Below are positions 1 to 7,157 of a DNA stretch of 64,000 bases, piece after piece (position 1 is the stretch's first letter; each line of letters opens with the position of its first letter). Origin of the DNA: JAOUEA01 sp963797635 (GTDB taxonomy: Bacteria > Actinomycetota > UBA4738 > HRBIN12). Location: the NCBI GenBank assembly GCA_963797635.1, contig CAWCPZ010000002.1, positions 1 through 64,000 on the forward strand, in the 5' to 3' direction. Under the pieces are notes generated by a model that was not told the origin of the DNA, searched no databases, and was given only the letters and a program-made list of their open reading frames with translations. The position numbers and the translations under genes are program-made.

Positions 1-190
1 GACCGGCGTGGGCGTTGGCGGTGTCGATGCCGTGTCGCGCGGCCTCGGCGGCGGTGACGAACGTCACGAGCCCTTCGTTGGGAACATCGCACACCCAAAA
101 CACGGTGCGGGGCTGTCCCGCCTGCGCCGGGATGGTCAGGGTGAGCGTGAGGACGATGGCCGCGACCAGCGTGCTCAGTAACCGCTTCAC
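1..190 (-). CDS. Secreted protein, N-terminal fragment
   Basis: Reading leftward from GTG at 190, the protein begins with a basic tip (VKRLLST) and a hydrophobic stretch ending PAQAG, a classic signal peptide with a likely cleavage after AQA. About 40 further residues follow (PRTVFWVCDVPNEG...) before the window edge cuts the gene. A purine-rich AGAGAGGGG lies about 8 bases upstream of the GTG and supports this start. The product is exported; its function cannot be told from this fragment. Confidence 0.55.
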   Translation of the reverse strand, partial: MKRLLSTLVAAIVLTLTLTIPAQAGQPRTVFWVCDVPNEGLVTFVTAAEAARHGIDTANAHAG

Positions 191-279
191 TGGGAACCCC
201 TCTCTTCCTGGATCGATCAACCCTGGTACAGCCCTCCTGAGGCGTCAAGGGGGCCAGAGCGCGCTGTTCCGCGACCGCC

Positions 280-285
280 TAGGCT
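280..285 (+). promoter_or_regulatory. -10 box (TAGGCT), leaderless geometry
   Basis: TAGGCT ends exactly 6 nt before the ATG at 292, so transcription would start on the start codon. No Shine-Dalgarno sequence is present. Confidence 0.5.
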
Positions 286-291
286 CGAGCC

Positions 292-3270
292 ATGGCGGTG
301 TGCCGGTCTTGCGGAGCGGAGAACCCGGACGGATACCGGTTCTGCAACGCGTGCGGGAAGGCATCCGACGGGGAGCCAGGCAGGGAGCAGCGCAAGACGG
401 TGACCGTCCTGTTCTGCGATCTGACGGGCTCCACCGCACTCGGCGAATCCATCGACCCCGAGCGGCTCCGAGCGCTGCTCGCCCGTTACTTCGACCGGAT
501 GAGATCCATCGTCGAGCGACACGGCGGCAGCGTCGAGAAGTTCATCGGTGACGCCGTCATGGCTGTGTTCGGAGTTCCGACGGTGCATGAGGACGACGCG
601 TTGCGCGCGGTCCGGTCCGCCGCCGAGATGCGGGACGTCTTGCCTGAACTCGGCTTGCAGGGCCGGATCGGTGTCATGACGGGCGAGGTGGTGACCGGGA
701 CCGAAGAACGGCTCGCAACCGGCGACGCGGTCAACGTGGCAGCTCGGTTGGAGGCCGCCGCTCCACCAGGTGAGGTACTCATCGGGCAGCCAACCTTCGT
801 CCTCGTGGGGGACGCGGTCGAGGTCGAGGCGATCGACCCACTCGAACTGAAGGGGAAGGCCGAACCGGTGCCCGCGTTCCGACTCGTGCAGGTGCGAGAT
901 GCCCCGGAGCGTCGACACGATGCACGATTCGTCGGACGTGACCGCGAGCTCGCGCTCATCAGCGCCGTGTGGCAACGCGTTCACCTCGAACAACAGTGCG
1001 AGCTGGTGACGATCGTCGGCGATGCCGGTGTCGGCAAGTCACGGCTGGCCGTGGAGTTCCTGGCGTCGATCGACGCGTCCGTCGTCCATGGTCGATGCCT
1101 GCCATACGGCGACGGGATCACGTATTGGCCGGTCGCCCAGGTGCTGAAGCAGCTCGATGAGCTGCCGGCTGATGAGGCGGCCGCGGAAGTCATCCGTTCG
1201 GTGCTCGGCGAAGGCGTGGGCCCCACCTCGTCGGAGGAGATCGCGTGGGCGTTCCGCAAGGCCCTGGAAGGAGCCTCGAGGGACCGGCCGCTGGTGGTCG
1301 TCCTCGACGACATCCAGTGGGGCGAGGAAACGTTCCTGGACCTCATCGAGCACGTCGCGCTGCTCTCGTCGGGCGCTTCGATCCTGTTGCTCTGCATGGC
1401 TCGACCTGAGCTTGTCGAGCGCCGCCCGACCTGGCCGGCAACGTTCAGACTCGAACCGTTGGATGATGATGATGTCGATCAGCTCGTCCCGGACCACATC
1501 CCCGGGGAGCTCCGTCACAAGATCACTCGGGCGGCGGGGGGCAATCCGCTCTTCATCGCGGAGATGGTGGCGATGGCCGGCGAGGTCGGCGACAAGGTGG
1601 TCGTTCCCGCATCCCTGCGAGCACTGCTCGCCGCACGCCTGGATCAACTCGGTGAGGCCGAACGGAGCGTGCTCGAACGAGGTGCGGTCGAAGGTGAGGT
1701 CTTTCACCGCGGCGCGGTTCAAGCGCTGACGCCTGCAGGAAGCCACGTGACCCCGCGTCTCGCCGCCCTCGTCCGCAAGGAACTGATCAGACCCGACAGC
1801 CCTCACCTAACCGGCGAGGACGCCTTCCGCTTCCGCCACCTCTTGATCCGAGATGCCGCCTACGAAGGCATGTCGAAAGCGACGCGCGCGGACCTTCACG
1901 CTCGCCTCGCCTCCTGGCTCGAGGCGCATGGGGCCGAACTCGCCGATCTCGATGAGCTGGTGGGCTATCACCTCGAGCAGGTCTGCCGCTACCACTCCGA
2001 GCTGGGGATGCCCGAAGACACCGCCCTGGCCGATGCCGCACGGCGGCGCCTCGCGGGAGGCGGGAATCGTGCCGCATCCCGTCAGGACTTCGGAGCTGCG
2101 GCGAACCTGTTCGAGCGAGCAGCCGCGCTCGTGCCTCCGGCCGAACTCGACCTTGCCCTCGAGACGTTGCTCGGCGAAGCCCTGTTCTGGGCCGGCAGGG
2201 GCGAAGACGCACTACAGCGGGCGGATACGCTCGCCGAGCGTGCCGTTGCGGATGGTGATCGTGTGGTTGAACTCTGCGCGAGGATCCAAGGCGGCATGTT
2301 CCGTGTGGACCTCGAGCCAGGGGGCGCGACCGAGCAGCTGTCCGCTCTCCTTGACGAAGCCATCCCGGTCTTCCAGGCCGCCGCCAACGACATCGCCCTC
2401 TATATCGGGTATTCCGCGTACACGGAGCTGTCGTTCAAGCGTGGTCGATTCGAGGCCGGGCTCGAGGCCTTCGAGCTCGCCGTGACCCACGCCCGGAAGG
2501 CCGGGCATGAGCCGCCCGGGGTCCTGGGACAACGTGCCTTCGTCGGCTTCGCAGGCACGACGCCCGCGGCTGAACTGCTGGCGTGGCTCGATGAGATCGA
2601 CACGCGACCGGGGCAGGATCGCTTCCTCGATGCGTACCGGGCCAACGCCCTTGCGATGGTCGGGCGTTCCGACGAGGCGCGCTCGATCCTCGCTGAGATG
2701 CGTGGGGAACTCGCGAGGCGTGGCGGGGGAGTCCTGCTCGCGAACATCACCGCGTTCGAGTCCGTTTGGGTCGAGTTGTGGGCCGGCGAACCTGAGGCAG
2801 CGGTCACGTTCGGCGAGGAAGGGTTCAGGTTGCACGAAGACCTGGGACAGCAGTCCTTCCAGTCGGCGGCCGCCGCCTACTTGGCTCGGGCGCTCTTCCT
2901 GCTCGATCGCCTCGATGACGCGGACGGCTGGGCTCGCCGCGCCGCGGAGCTCGGGGTGGGAGGCGAAGTCGAGACACAGATGGCCTGGCGGGGCGTGAGG
3001 GCCAAGGTGCTGGCGCGACGTGGAGCATTCACGGAGGCGGAGGGACTCGCTCGTGAGGCGGTCGCGATCGGCGATGAGACTGACGCGCTGAACGCACAAG
3101 GGGATGCGTACGCGGATCTTGCGGAGGTGCTCCTCTCGGCTGGAAGGACGGAGGAAGCGGCCTCGGCGTTCGAGCAAGCACTCGAACGCTTCGAGCGGAA
3201 GGGAAACCTCGCCTCGACCGAGCATCTCCGGGCGCGACTGACCCAAGACGGAATCACCCTGGACGATTGA
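292..3270 (+). CDS. Class III nucleotidyl cyclase with AAA/STAND ATPase and TPR-like repeats
   Basis: A 992-residue cytoplasmic signalling protein. Residues 4-21 form a zinc ribbon (CRSC...CNAC). A class III cyclase domain spans about 35-200 and keeps its key residues: metal-binding D43 and D87, adenine-type K83 and D145, and transition-state N148 and R152, so it should make cAMP. A P-loop ATPase follows (GDAGVGKS near 243-250, Walker B VVVLDDIQW near 335-343), then about 500 helical residues resembling TPRs. This is the architecture of the cyclase-ATPase-TPR regulators common in actinobacteria. The ligand sensed by the repeats is unknown. The start is set by the leaderless -10 box at 280. 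Confidence 0.85.
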   Translation: MAVCRSCGAENPDGYRFCNACGKASDGEPGREQRKTVTVLFCDLTGSTALGESIDPERLRALLARYFDRMRSIVERHGGSVEKFIGDAVMAVFGVPTVHEDDALRAVRSAAEMRDVLPELGLQGRIGVMTGEVVTGTEERLATGDAVNVAARLEAAAPPGEVLIGQPTFVLVGDAVEVEAIDPLELKGKAEPVPAFRLVQVRDAPERRHDARFVGRDRELALISAVWQRVHLEQQCELVTIVGDAGVGKSRLAVEFLASIDASVVHGRCLPYGDGITYWPVAQVLKQLDELPADEAAAEVIRSVLGEGVGPTSSEEIAWAFRKALEGASRDRPLVVVLDDIQWGEETFLDLIEHVALLSSGASILLLCMARPELVERRPTWPATFRLEPLDDDDVDQLVPDHIPGELRHKITRAAGGNPLFIAEMVAMAGEVGDKVVVPASLRALLAARLDQLGEAERSVLERGAVEGEVFHRGAVQALTPAGSHVTPRLAALVRKELIRPDSPHLTGEDAFRFRHLLIRDAAYEGMSKATRADLHARLASWLEAHGAELADLDELVGYHLEQVCRYHSELGMPEDTALADAARRRLAGGGNRAASRQDFGAAANLFERAAALVPPAELDLALETLLGEALFWAGRGEDALQRADTLAERAVADGDRVVELCARIQGGMFRVDLEPGGATEQLSALLDEAIPVFQAAANDIALYIGYSAYTELSFKRGRFEAGLEAFELAVTHARKAGHEPPGVLGQRAFVGFAGTTPAAELLAWLDEIDTRPGQDRFLDAYRANALAMVGRSDEARSILAEMRGELARRGGGVLLANITAFESVWVELWAGEPEAAVTFGEEGFRLHEDLGQQSFQSAAAAYLARALFLLDRLDDADGWARRAAELGVGGEVETQMAWRGVRAKVLARRGAFTEAEGLAREAVAIGDETDALNAQGDAYADLAEVLLSAGRTEEAASAFEQALERFERKGNLASTEHLRARLTQDGITLDD

Positions 3271-3272
3271 GG

Positions 3273-3295
3273 CGGGTAGTGCCCCGACCTACCCG
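3273..3295. terminator. Bidirectional hairpin between convergent genes
   Basis: CGGGTAG (3273-3279) pairs with CTACCCG (3289-3295) across a 9-nt loop, at the junction of the convergent cyclase and GNAT genes. There is no T tract, so it is a hairpin rather than a textbook intrinsic terminator. Confidence 0.35.
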
Positions 3296-4230
3296 GCGTC
3301 GGGCTGCGAGCGCTCCCAGAGATCCCATCGCTTGATGATCCGCATGCCGACACGTTCGTAGAGCGCCGTCGCACCGGTCGGGTTCTCCGCGTCGACGTTC
3401 AGCATCACGCGCCCGAATCCGCGCTCGGCGAACATCGCGAACGAACGACGCAGCAGGGCGTCGGCGATCCCGCGTCCGCGATGGGACTTCAGGACCCCGA
3501 TCTCGCTGATCCAGCCGCGATCGCCGTAGACCTGTGCCACCAACGCGGCCACCGGCTCCGCTCCGTCCCTGGCCAGGAGCCACAGCGTCGGGTCGTAGTT
3601 CGGGCTCCCCGCATAGTCGTCGGCCCACTCGTCGAACGGCTCCGGGTGGTAACCCCAGTCGTCGGCGAACGCCTCGATGAGCACCGCGTGCATCGCCGGA
3701 AGGTCCTGGAGTGGATCGACGCCGGCGATCTCGATCCCGTCGGGTGTGCGACCCGCGTGGACCGGTCCCTCGAGGTCGATGCCCATGTGCCAGAAGTGAC
3801 GGACGAGTCGAAGCCCTCGCGCTTGGAGCATCGCCGCCGCGGCGCGGTCCCCGGCGTTGACCGACTGGCGGAACTTCGCATCGGGAACCCCTGCCAGGAG
3901 CTGGCCGGCTCGCTCCTCGATCCGGTCCAGGAGGACGGGGCCGAGTCCCTGCCCTCGATGGGCGGGATGCACGAGTCCCCAGGAGTCGACGACGTCCGAC
4001 CCGTCGCGCATGGCGTGCGCGTAGGCGACGATCGTCCCGGCATCGTCGACCACGACCCACGCATCGGTGGCGAGATCGAATCCTGAGCGGTTCCAGGCAC
4101 TCCCGATGAAGTCCGCGTCCAACACGACTTCGCCGACATCATCGATGTCGTCGGCGGCGAACACGGCGGCCACCGCCGCGAGATCGTCGGTGGCCGGCGC
4201 GCGAACCGTGAAGCCGGCTGGAAGACCCAT
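3289..4230 (-). CDS. Tandem GNAT N-acetyltransferase
   Basis: 313 residues with two GNAT folds. The first, about 8-150, carries an acetyl-CoA loop of the form HRGQGLGPVLL. The second, about 165-305, carries HRGRGIADALLRR followed by the usual NPTGATALYERVGM segment. Two fused GNAT domains occur in mycothiol synthase (MshD) and in many uncharacterised actinobacterial acetyltransferases; nothing here proves MshD function, so the substrate is left open. It converges on the cyclase gene. ATG 4230 is preceded by TAGTCT at exactly 6 nt, indicating a leaderless transcript. Confidence 0.8.
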   Translation of the reverse strand: MGLPAGFTVRAPATDDLAAVAAVFAADDIDDVGEVVLDADFIGSAWNRSGFDLATDAWVVVDDAGTIVAYAHAMRDGSDVVDSWGLVHPAHRGQGLGPVLLDRIEERAGQLLAGVPDAKFRQSVNAGDRAAAAMLQARGLRLVRHFWHMGIDLEGPVHAGRTPDGIEIAGVDPLQDLPAMHAVLIEAFADDWGYHPEPFDEWADDYAGSPNYDPTLWLLARDGAEPVAALVAQVYGDRGWISEIGVLKSHRGRGIADALLRRSFAMFAERGFGRVMLNVDAENPTGATALYERVGMRIIKRWDLWERSQPDAG

Positions 4231-4236
4231 CGAGGA

Positions 4237-4242
4237 AGACTA
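4237..4242 (-). promoter_or_regulatory. -10 box (TAGTCT), leaderless geometry
   Basis: On the minus strand TAGTCT lies 6 nt before the ATG at 4230 of the tandem GNAT gene. Confidence 0.5.
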
Positions 4243-4273
4243 GCGTCCCTGTGTCCGCCAACCGATCAGTGCC

Positions 4274-4279
4274 TACACT
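4274..4279 (+). promoter_or_regulatory. -10 box (TACACT), leaderless geometry
   Basis: TACACT ends 6 nt before ATG 4286. That ATG is out of frame with the downstream PPOX protein, which argues for a base error at about 4298-4303 rather than for the TTG at 4321 as start. Confidence 0.45.
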
Positions 4280-4285
4280 TCGACC

Positions 4286-4710
4286 ATGAGCCACCGAGCG
4301 ACCTCGAGGACCTTCGGTCGTTGCTCGATGCTCCTGCTCCCGCCGTGTTGCTGACGTATCGCGCCGACGGTTCCGCCGACATGTCGCCGGTGTGGTTCCG
4401 CGTCGCGGGCGAGGCGTTCGAGGTGGTGGTCGCCAAGAGCGACAAGAAGTACGGCCACCTGCAACGTGATCCCCGAGCCGTGCTGATGGTCTTCGAGGCG
4501 GTCCCGCCCTTCCGCGGCGTGAAGATCCGTGCCGAGGTCGAGCTGGATGAGGAGGGGGTCGAGGAGGCCAGGCGGGCGATCTCGGCGCGCTACCTCGGAG
4601 CGGAGACGGCCGAGGACTTCGTCGCGGCGCGGGGGCCGGGGGTCATCGTGCGTCTCCCGGCTTCGGCTGCCCGGTCGTGGGACCTGTCCGGCATCCTTCC
4701 CGCGACCTGA
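4286..4710 (+). CDS. PPOX-class (probably F420-dependent) oxidoreductase, frame break near start
   Basis: The body from 4321 reads as a pyridoxamine-phosphate-oxidase split-barrel protein of the F420-dependent type: VLLTYRADGSADMSPVWFRV, then KKYGHLQRDPRAVLMVF, ending WDLSGILPAT. In the same frame the residues before 4321 (PSDLEDLRSLLDAP) also fit the family, but that frame has no start codon there. ATG 4286 has an ideal leaderless promoter and would join this frame after a one-base correction near 4300. An alternative start is TTG 4321. These enzymes reduce small substrates with F420 or flavin; the substrate is unknown. Confidence 0.7.
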
Positions 4711-4868
4711 TGAAGATCCTGGATCGGCTCAGGAATCGCTTCCAGGCGCGGATGAAGAGTCGTCGCGGTCGGGCGCTGGAGCGGGCGCTGGCGGAGAAGA
4801 AGCTCCGCGAGGGTCAGGACGGGAGTATCTGGCGCTCGGGGAAGGGCGGGGCCCACCATGACCGCTGA
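4710..4868 (+). CDS. Small basic protein
   Basis: 52 residues starting MKILDRLRNRFQARMKSRRG, very rich in Arg and Lys and probably one amphipathic helix, ending near a conserved-looking SIWRSGKGG. The ATG overlaps the stop of the PPOX gene (ATGA), so it would be translated by coupling. A similar short basic protein with a late Trp lies at 10818-10946. Function unknown; the coupling is the main support. Confidence 0.4.
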   Translation: MKILDRLRNRFQARMKSRRGRALERALAEKKLREGQDGSIWRSGKGGAHHDR

Positions 4869-4942
4869 CCGAGTCCTCGGTTTCGTCGCGGCGCCGGCCC
4901 GAAGGCCGTCGCACGACGGTCCAGCCGTAGCGGGTCTCGACC

Positions 4943-5035
4943 CTAGGCACGGCGGAGGAAGAACAGGACGAGTGCCACCACGATGGCGATGACGATGATG
5001 GTGCCGACCAGTCCCATGTTCAGTGCTGCGATCAT
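4943..5035 (-). CDS. 30-residue single-span membrane peptide
   Basis: From ATG 5035 the reading frame gives MIAALNMGLVGTIIVIAIVV followed by ALVLFFLRRA and a stop. It is one uninterrupted transmembrane helix with an Arg-Arg end, so the tail probably faces the cytoplasm. GGAAGGATC sits about 7 bases upstream as a ribosome site. It is too short for standard gene calling. Function unknown; such peptides often modulate a membrane partner. Confidence 0.5.
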   Translation of the reverse strand: MIAALNMGLVGTIIVIAIVVALVLFFLRRA

Positions 5036-5184
5036 CTCGGATCCTTCCGTTCGTCTGATACCAAGGACCCTCCCCGGACCCGGCGTTCGCCAAACGTCGG
5101 TACTCCTGGAAGACCACCCCATCTGACTATGTGGCGTGAGCCACCGTGCTGCCGAGACAGCAGGGGAGCAAAGGGGATCCTGCC

Positions 5185-5556
5185 GTGGAGAAGGTCTTGG
5201 TCATCGACGACGAGTTCGACGTGCTGCTGTTGTGTCGCGTCAACCTGTCCCACGCCGGACTCCAGGTGCAGGAAGCGAAGTCCGGCAAGGCCGGTCTCGA
5301 GTCCGCGCTGGAGGACACCCCCGACGCGGTGGTGCTCGATCTGATGATGCCGGAGATGGACGGGTTCGAGGTGCTGAAGCGCCTCCGCGACGACGAACGC
5401 ACGAGTGCGATCCCGGTGGTCATCCTGTCGGCGCGCACCGGTGAGGCCGACCGTGCCCGCTGCGTCGCGCTCGGTGCGAACGACTACCTCACGAAGCCGT
5501 TCTTCCCCGACGAGCTGGTCGACCGGCTCGACGGGCTCATCTCGGCCAAACGCTAG
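5185..5556 (+). CDS. Single-domain response regulator (receiver)
   Basis: 123 residues forming one CheY-like receiver domain: acidic pair in VLVIDDEFD, phospho-acceptor Asp in VVLDLMMPEMDG, Thr/Ser region VVILSARTG, and Lys in YLTKPF. No output domain follows, so it must act by protein contact or phosphotransfer. GTG 5185 is chosen because AAGGGGA lies 7 bases upstream and the domain starts directly after it; the in-frame ATG at 5146 would add 13 non-conserved residues. No kinase gene is adjacent. Confidence 0.85.
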   Translation: MEKVLVIDDEFDVLLLCRVNLSHAGLQVQEAKSGKAGLESALEDTPDAVVLDLMMPEMDGFEVLKRLRDDERTSAIPVVILSARTGEADRARCVALGANDYLTKPFFPDELVDRLDGLISAKR

Positions 5557-5756
5557 CCTCGCGACTCACGCAGGATCTGCGCCGCGATGTCGGTCGCGCC
5601 CGCCTCGCCGTCGGGGCAATGTGCGCGGATGTCGAACCAGCCCTCAGGTCGATTCGGGTGCCAGATGAGCTCGACCGTTTCCCCGTGAGGACAGCGGAAG
5701 CCTTCGAGCGCCGCTTCGATGCGAAGCTTGTGTCGTCGTTTGCTCGGGTCGAGCAT
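5553..5756 (-). CDS. Small hypothetical protein
   Basis: 67 residues from ATG 5756, with AGGAG seven bases upstream. The sequence begins MLDPSKRRHKLRIEAALEGF, then CPHGETVELIWHP, GWFDIRAHCPDGEAG, and ends in a helix (TDIAAQILRESRG). The spaced Cys/His pairs might bind a metal, but this is a guess. Its 3' end overlaps the response regulator tail by 4 bp. Not a family I recognise. Confidence 0.55.
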   Translation of the reverse strand: MLDPSKRRHKLRIEAALEGFRCPHGETVELIWHPNRPEGWFDIRAHCPDGEAGATDIAAQILRESRG

Positions 5757-5832
5757 CGGATCACTCCTCACGGACCTCGGTGAGATGTGGCACAGTCATC
5801 GCCGTTCGGCGAACGGGACGAGGAGGATGGCG

Positions 5833-6231
5833 GTGCTCAGGAACACCACGCTTCGAGCGGGCCTCGCCGTGATCATGATGATCGGTGCGGCCACCGCGTG
5901 CACGAAAGAGCAGCGACAGGAGATCGTGGATGACACGGTCGAGGTAGCCGCCAGGAACGTGGCGTCCGAGGGTGGAGCGCTCGAGTTCGCGAAGTCCGAC
6001 ATCGAGGTCGACGGAGACCTGGAATGCACCGCGAACGCCGAGACCGACGCACAGACGCTCGCGGTCACCTGCACCGGTACCTCCACCGAGGGACAGAGCC
6101 TCACGATGGACGGCCAACTCACGGTCGCCGACGGCGAGATCGTGGACAGCAGCGGCTTCGTCGGGAAGGCCGACGGCGACGAGGTCTTCAACGTGGACTG
6201 CGTGGGCGAGGCCTGCGACCTCGGAGCCTGA
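5833..6231 (+). CDS. Secreted lipoprotein, DUF4333-like
   Basis: About 132 residues: a short hydrophobic signal ending MIGAATAC, a lipobox, then a soluble domain with two Cys pairs (LECTANAET...AVTCTGTS and VDCVGEACDLGA). Small Cys-containing lipoproteins of this sort resemble the DUF4333 group of actinobacteria. AGGAGG (5821-5826) touches ATG 5827, leaving no spacing, so GTG 5833, six bases after it, is the better start. Anchored outside the membrane; role unknown. Confidence 0.7.
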   Translation: MLRNTTLRAGLAVIMMIGAATACTKEQRQEIVDDTVEVAARNVASEGGALEFAKSDIEVDGDLECTANAETDAQTLAVTCTGTSTEGQSLTMDGQLTVADGEIVDSSGFVGKADGDEVFNVDCVGEACDLGA

Positions 6232-6240
6232 CGACGAGCG

Positions 6241-7056
6241 TCAGGAGGGCCGGCGCGGAGCCCACCCTCCCGGATCGAGGTTGTCCGCGGCGTACGGGTG
6301 GTACGGCTCCACCACTTCAGGCATCTGCACGCTGCCGTCGGGCTTCATCGGACATCGCGGCGTGAGTGGTGCACCGGGCAACGCGGGGTAGAGCTCGCGA
6401 ACGACCCGCGGAACGGCCGCGATCAGATCTGCGCCCAGGTCCACCAGACCCGCCACGTCGGGTGGGTCCGTGAGCGGGCGGGCCACCATCGCCCGGTTCC
6501 CGACGAACTCGACCACGCAGCCCTGCGCTCGACCGTGGAGGAGGGCGAGCATCCTCGCATCGAGGATGTCGTTGATGAATCGACGATCGGTCGTGCGCAC
6601 CTCGAAGGCCCGATTGAAGTCCTCCCACTCGAAATCGACGAGACGGTCGGGGAAGTCGCGCAACGTCAGGACGTCGGTGACGCCGCTCAACACTCCGCGA
6701 GGAGCGACCGAACTGCGGACACATTCGGCACCGACACGCATCACGGCGCACTCCCAGCGTTCCGTCACCGACCGCTTCTGGTTGGAGAGGATGGCCTCCC
6801 AACCGGCGCTCTCGACCTCCTCGCTCATCACCTGGCCCTCTGGATCGGACCCCTGCTGCTGTTCCCAGACGTTGAGGTCGAACGCACGGAGCTCCGTGCC
6901 GGCCCACGGTCCGCAGACGACGTTCCTGACGATGGCGCCGTCACCTCGGGCGCAGAGTTCGAAACTCAGCGAGGCGGTGTCGTAGGGGTCGTCCGGCGTG
7001 AACCAGAGCCGGTGGCTCAGGCCGAGGTCGACCCACGCGTTCTCTCGTTCATCCAT
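6241..7056 (-). CDS. Conserved hypothetical protein, DUF3137-like
   Basis: 271 residues from ATG 7056 with GAGGATC just upstream. No signal peptide or membrane span. The middle (LVDFEWEDFNRAFEVRTTDRR then FINDILDARMLALL) resembles the DUF3137 pattern, a phenylalanine-rich stretch followed by a 'displaced value' segment, but I am not certain. The C-terminal tail is Pro-rich. It lies divergently from the CehA-like gene. Function unknown. Confidence 0.65.
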   Translation of the reverse strand: MDERENAWVDLGLSHRLWFTPDDPYDTASLSFELCARGDGAIVRNVVCGPWAGTELRAFDLNVWEQQQGSDPEGQVMSEEVESAGWEAILSNQKRSVTERWECAVMRVGAECVRSSVAPRGVLSGVTDVLTLRDFPDRLVDFEWEDFNRAFEVRTTDRRFINDILDARMLALLHGRAQGCVVEFVGNRAMVARPLTDPPDVAGLVDLGADLIAAVPRVVRELYPALPGAPLTPRCPMKPDGSVQMPEVVEPYHPYAADNLDPGGWAPRRPS

Positions 7057-7157
7057 GATCCTCGTCCATCTTCGCGGGTTGCGTTGTCCGGCGACACACC
7101 GATATGGTCGGTATCGAGGCTTCCCCCCCGTAGCGATCCGCACGAAGGAGCCCCAGG

